Assembly: GCA_913061155.1 (NCBI GenBank)
Contig: CAJXSI010000006.1
Span: 1-49,964 of the forward strand
DNA: 49,964 nucleotides
Reading direction: 5' to 3'
Source of the DNA: an uncultured Alphaproteobacteria bacterium
GTDB lineage: Bacteria; Pseudomonadota; Alphaproteobacteria; UBA7879; VGCX01
Below are positions 47,696 to 49,964 of the stretch, one piece after another; the stretch's first letter is position 1, and every line of letters begins with the position of its first letter. Position numbers and translations under genes: made by a program. Below the pieces are notes generated by a model. The model saw only the letters and a program-made list of their open reading frames with translations, was not told where the DNA came from and did no database searches.

Positions 47696-47924
47696 GGATA
47701 AATAAGAAATATTAAAAAATTATTTGAGAGATTGAAATACCATTCCAAATATTTATGGATTGTTGTTTATAGATTTTTTTAGGGGAACAAAGGGTTTATG
47801 AGTTATTCTTCCAAAAGTTCTGTTTCAAAAAGTTATTTAGATTAATAGAGTCCTGTATAAATTTTAGACAAAGATAATCTGCATTGGATAAAGAGTTTGA
47901 GGAAATAAGATTGTTGTATGATCA

Positions 47925-48313
47925 TCATGCCATTGCCTCAATTCCTTTTAAACATCTATTGGCTGTTTTAAAAGACTATAAACCCTACATAGTCCTGTTC
48001 GTCGCTTGGTCCTTAGATAACCTAATTCAATTCTGTTATTAAGGTATTTAACTTGCCGGTAAATCAGATTATTAGGTAAATCTCCTTCTTCTTTTAATTC
48101 ACGAATATCTTAAGAATAAGCATGTTTCTTATCCTTATTGAATTTTACGGGAATCTTATGACCATATTTAAGGGCTTTTTTAATGAAGAGTTTTGCTAAT
48201 TTAACGCCCCGTTTATGGAAAAGCCTAAAGTCAAGGGTATCGCCTTTTTTATCAATGGCTCTATACAAATACTTCCATTGTCTTTTAATTTTGATATTCA
48301 TTTCATCGACTCT
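47925..48313 (-). pseudogene. IS6-family transposase remnant
   Basis: Reading the minus strand gives VDE-x-x-IKIKRQWKYLYRAID followed by DTLDFRLFHKR, a K-rich helix, AYS-stop-DIRELKEEG, LPNNLIYRQVKYLNN, then (after a frameshift) SFKTANRCLKGIEAMA. This is the catalytic half of an IS6/IS26-type DDE transposase in the correct order. It carries an in-frame stop, a frameshift and more stops. The N-terminal third, before the DDE Asp, is absent. It is dead. Confidence 0.85.
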
Positions 48314-48381
48314 TCAGAAAAACCCAATAGGCTGACTATACCAACAAAGTTTTTTCAAACTCAAGCGCATTTCTTTGGATC

Positions 48382-49428
48382 TCATTCATCTTCGGAGTCG
48401 GAGTCGGAATCTGAATCACTTTCGTCTTCAGAACCACTTTCATCCTCTCCACCCAGGACAGAAGCCAATTTTCCTCTAAGGTCAAAGTGATTTTTTATAA
48501 GCATTTTTAAATTATCTTCTCTACTATCAACATCTCCCATCACACACGATAAAAATTCATCAAAGTTTTCAGCTAATACGAGTAACGATGCAAAGGGAAA
48601 ATTATATAAACCTTCATCTTTTTCACCCCTATGAGAAAGATATCTCCTTGAACTTTCCATCTCAAAAAGTAAGGAAAGGGCATTAAGATAGGCCGAACTG
48701 TGCTCAACATAACCTTCCTTAAATATCTTTCTTGTTCTTATCTTAGTTATGGGGAAAGAAGTCTCATCCTTTAAAAGAAGAAATGCCTTATTTTTTCTAT
48801 CTTCATCAACAAATCTATCAACTAGCCCATCAAAAGCGGGAGTCGTATATTGAGTAGGAACTTCTGCAGGTGTTGTAAAATTTATGAAAAGGTTTCCATG
48901 CTGGGACCTTAGTGGCTGGAAAGAGATAGTAGCAGTCAGTTTTGATCCAAATTTGATTTTTAAGTCTTTCTTGCTTTTGTATTTAAAAGTACGATGAGGG
49001 TGTTTTCCAAACATTCCATACAACGCACCGCCATCTTCATATATGTCATTATCTATGGCATCGGCATGAGGCAAAACACCTTCAGGTACGATCTGATCAT
49101 ACAAAAAATCTACATTTATATTAACACACTCGGCAAAAAAGATAATTCTAGCTCTACGAGATAAATTAGATATATCTACCACTGGGCAGTCTGCCACATC
49201 TCCATCAAAATATGCTTTATACTCCTCAATCTTTACTGCAGACGCGGATTTTCCGTGCTCACGAACATAGTGTCTATCAACCTTTGCAAGCTCCGTAATA
49301 AATTCATCACTTGGATCATAGGCCGCCGCACACATTCCCAAAATAGGGATTGTTATAAAGCTTAATAATAAAATTAATACTGTTTTTTGGGACCTACCTA
49401 TATTAACTCTTCTTTTAAATATAATCAT
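48382..49428 (-). CDS. Exported protein with a Ser/Asp/Glu repeat tail, function unknown
   Basis: A protein of 348 residues. The N-terminal signal peptide (hydrophobic core about 16-36) ends in MCAAA, a usual cleavage site. The middle has no motif I know, with a few Cys and many charged residues. The final 20 residues are almost purely Ser, Asp and Glu in DSDSDS order, followed at once by the stop. It has an AAAGGA ribosome binding site. Acidic Ser-Asp tails occur on some secreted or surface proteins and can bind calcium or act as low-complexity spacers. It is cargo of the island, between the dead transposase and the integrase. Confidence 0.65.
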   Translation of the reverse strand: MIIFKRRVNIGRSQKTVLILLLSFITIPILGMCAAAYDPSDEFITELAKVDRHYVREHGKSASAVKIEEYKAYFDGDVADCPVVDISNLSRRARIIFFAECVNINVDFLYDQIVPEGVLPHADAIDNDIYEDGGALYGMFGKHPHRTFKYKSKKDLKIKFGSKLTATISFQPLRSQHGNLFINFTTPAEVPTQYTTPAFDGLVDRFVDEDRKNKAFLLLKDETSFPITKIRTRKIFKEGYVEHSSAYLNALSLLFEMESSRRYLSHRGEKDEGLYNFPFASLLVLAENFDEFLSCVMGDVDSREDNLKMLIKNHFDLRGKLASVLGGEDESGSEDESDSDSDSDSEDE

Positions 49429-49796
49429 AATTATTTCCTTTTACATTACCCCCCCCTCTGCAGGGCCATTTTATTATTTACAACATTTTGTTTTGCCTCA
49501 ACACTAGAAAATAAAAAAAGTTTCTCTTTTTAACCATACAATAGAAACAATTTTTAAGGTTGAGTCTAGGGACTTTATCAAAAACGGCGTGGGGGTTCCT
49601 ACATGAAAAGGCCTGTTATATTAATTTTCATTCTTTACACTAGGGTGAGCTCTACTTCAAAAAATAGATTAATAAATCTAATTACACTGCCCCAGAGACT
49701 GTTCCCTCTGTAACAGGAGCAAAGTTTTTGATATATTAAAGAAATGGAGTCTCTTATAAATTTAGATGATTTAGGTGCTTTAGATGGGGGGAAGTT
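49429..49796. other. Non-coding gap between the exported protein and the integrase
   Basis: 368 bp with no gene seen on either strand. A run of eight C near 49448 and a short CAGAG/CTCTG pair near 49693-49712 are the only structure. A GAGCAAAGTTTTTGATATATT stretch near 49719 faintly recalls an IS6-type end, but there is no paired end in the window. Confidence 0.4.
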
Positions 49797-49964
49797 TTAT
49801 TTTTCTGTTGTGATTGCCTCCATAAGCTTTTCACTATGGTTTTCTAAAGCTTCCCTTCTTTGATCTGGTGCATAGCGTGCATAAGTCATTGTTGTGCTTT
49901 GATTTGTATGGTTTAGTACTGTGCCAATTAAATGCAAACTACTCCCTGACTGTGCTAGCCAAGA
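49797..49964 (-). CDS. Tyrosine recombinase (phage/P4-type integrase), C-terminal end only
   Basis: The last 55 residues of a tyrosine integrase, running off the right edge. SGSSLHLIGTVLNHTNQSTTMTY-ARYAP contains the second catalytic box, with the histidine of LNH and the nucleophilic tyrosine in TTMTYAR, then the usual REALE helix. The stop is at 49797-49799. It is on the minus strand, so its start lies to the right. It would catalyse insertion of the island at an attachment site. It was too short to be listed as a full gene. Confidence 0.92.
   Translation of the reverse strand, partial: SWLAQSGSSLHLIGTVLNHTNQSTTMTYARYAPDQRREALENHSEKLMEAITTEK

Noticed and set aside
47799-47846. A 15-codon reading frame starting ATGAGTTATTCTTCC after AAAGGG
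   Set aside because: Too short, no conservation evidence and it lies in a decayed region next to the dead transposase.
48215-48490. Plus-strand reading frame rich in Ser/Glu
   Set aside because: It is the antisense shadow of the Ser-Asp tail of the exported protein and of the transposase remnant.
49717-49745. Possible IS6-type terminal inverted repeat
   Set aside because: Only weak similarity, with no partner end and no target duplication visible. It is too uncertain to list as an insertion-sequence end.

Overview
The window is the end of an assembled contig. Bases 1-49 are a Nextera i7 sequencing adapter, and the gene running into them (rluD) is cut short. The DNA is AT-rich with long, dense operons. 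The gene content (LigA-RecN-BamD, Fe-type SodB next to a UbiH-type hydroxylase, MreBCD-PBP2-RodA, and GC-rich intergenic palindromes of the CCCGG-acttga-tCCGGG kind) fits an alphaproteobacterium. An AT-rich host-associated lineage such as the Holosporales is my best guess. That is an inference from style and content, not a search result.

Layout. (1) 50-1300: truncated rluD and a small membrane protein. (2) 1499-8703, minus strand: a phosphorylation-signalling set of the TerY-P type, made of a VWA protein, a PP2C phosphatase, a large Ser/Thr-kinase-like protein with a zinc ribbon, and a zinc-ribbon protein with a decayed P-loop. A higBA toxin-antitoxin pair and a Fic protein lie between the phosphatase and the kinase. 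The Fic active-site His is replaced by Gln. (3) 8981-23602, plus strand: a type VI secretion cluster in the order tssB, tssC, hcp1, hcp2, tssE, tssF, tssG, clpV, vgrG, MORN-repeat protein, DUF4280 PAAR-like protein, SPOR-domain membrane protein, TssJ-like lipoprotein. TssA, TssK, TssL and TssM are not in the window. (4) 23736-32420: housekeeping genes ligA, recN and bamD, a small secreted peptide, sodB, a ubiH-like gene, a membrane-anchored DctP-like protein and a DsbA-like oxidoreductase. (5) 32421-33500: a non-coding stretch packed with palindromes. (6) 33501-41447: nadK, a secreted tail-collar protein, an FkbM methyltransferase, and the rod-shape operon mreB-mreC-mreD-mrdA-rodA. (7) 41675-49964: a tRNA-Lys(CTT) followed by a more AT-rich accessory island. 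The island holds an AlpA-like regulator, a Toprim primase, a DUF3987 protein, a small-terminase-like protein, unknown cargo genes, a dead IS6-family transposase and the C-terminal end of a tyrosine integrase.

How it fits together. The VWA/phosphatase/kinase set is divergent from the T6SS operon across a 277-bp region that carries a perfect 10-bp inverted repeat. It is the obvious candidate for phospho-control of secretion, by analogy with PpkA/PppA control in other T6SSs. The tRNA-Lys island has the parts list of a phage satellite (integrase, alpA, primase/rep, terS-like, cargo). These two regions are the ones most worth following up.
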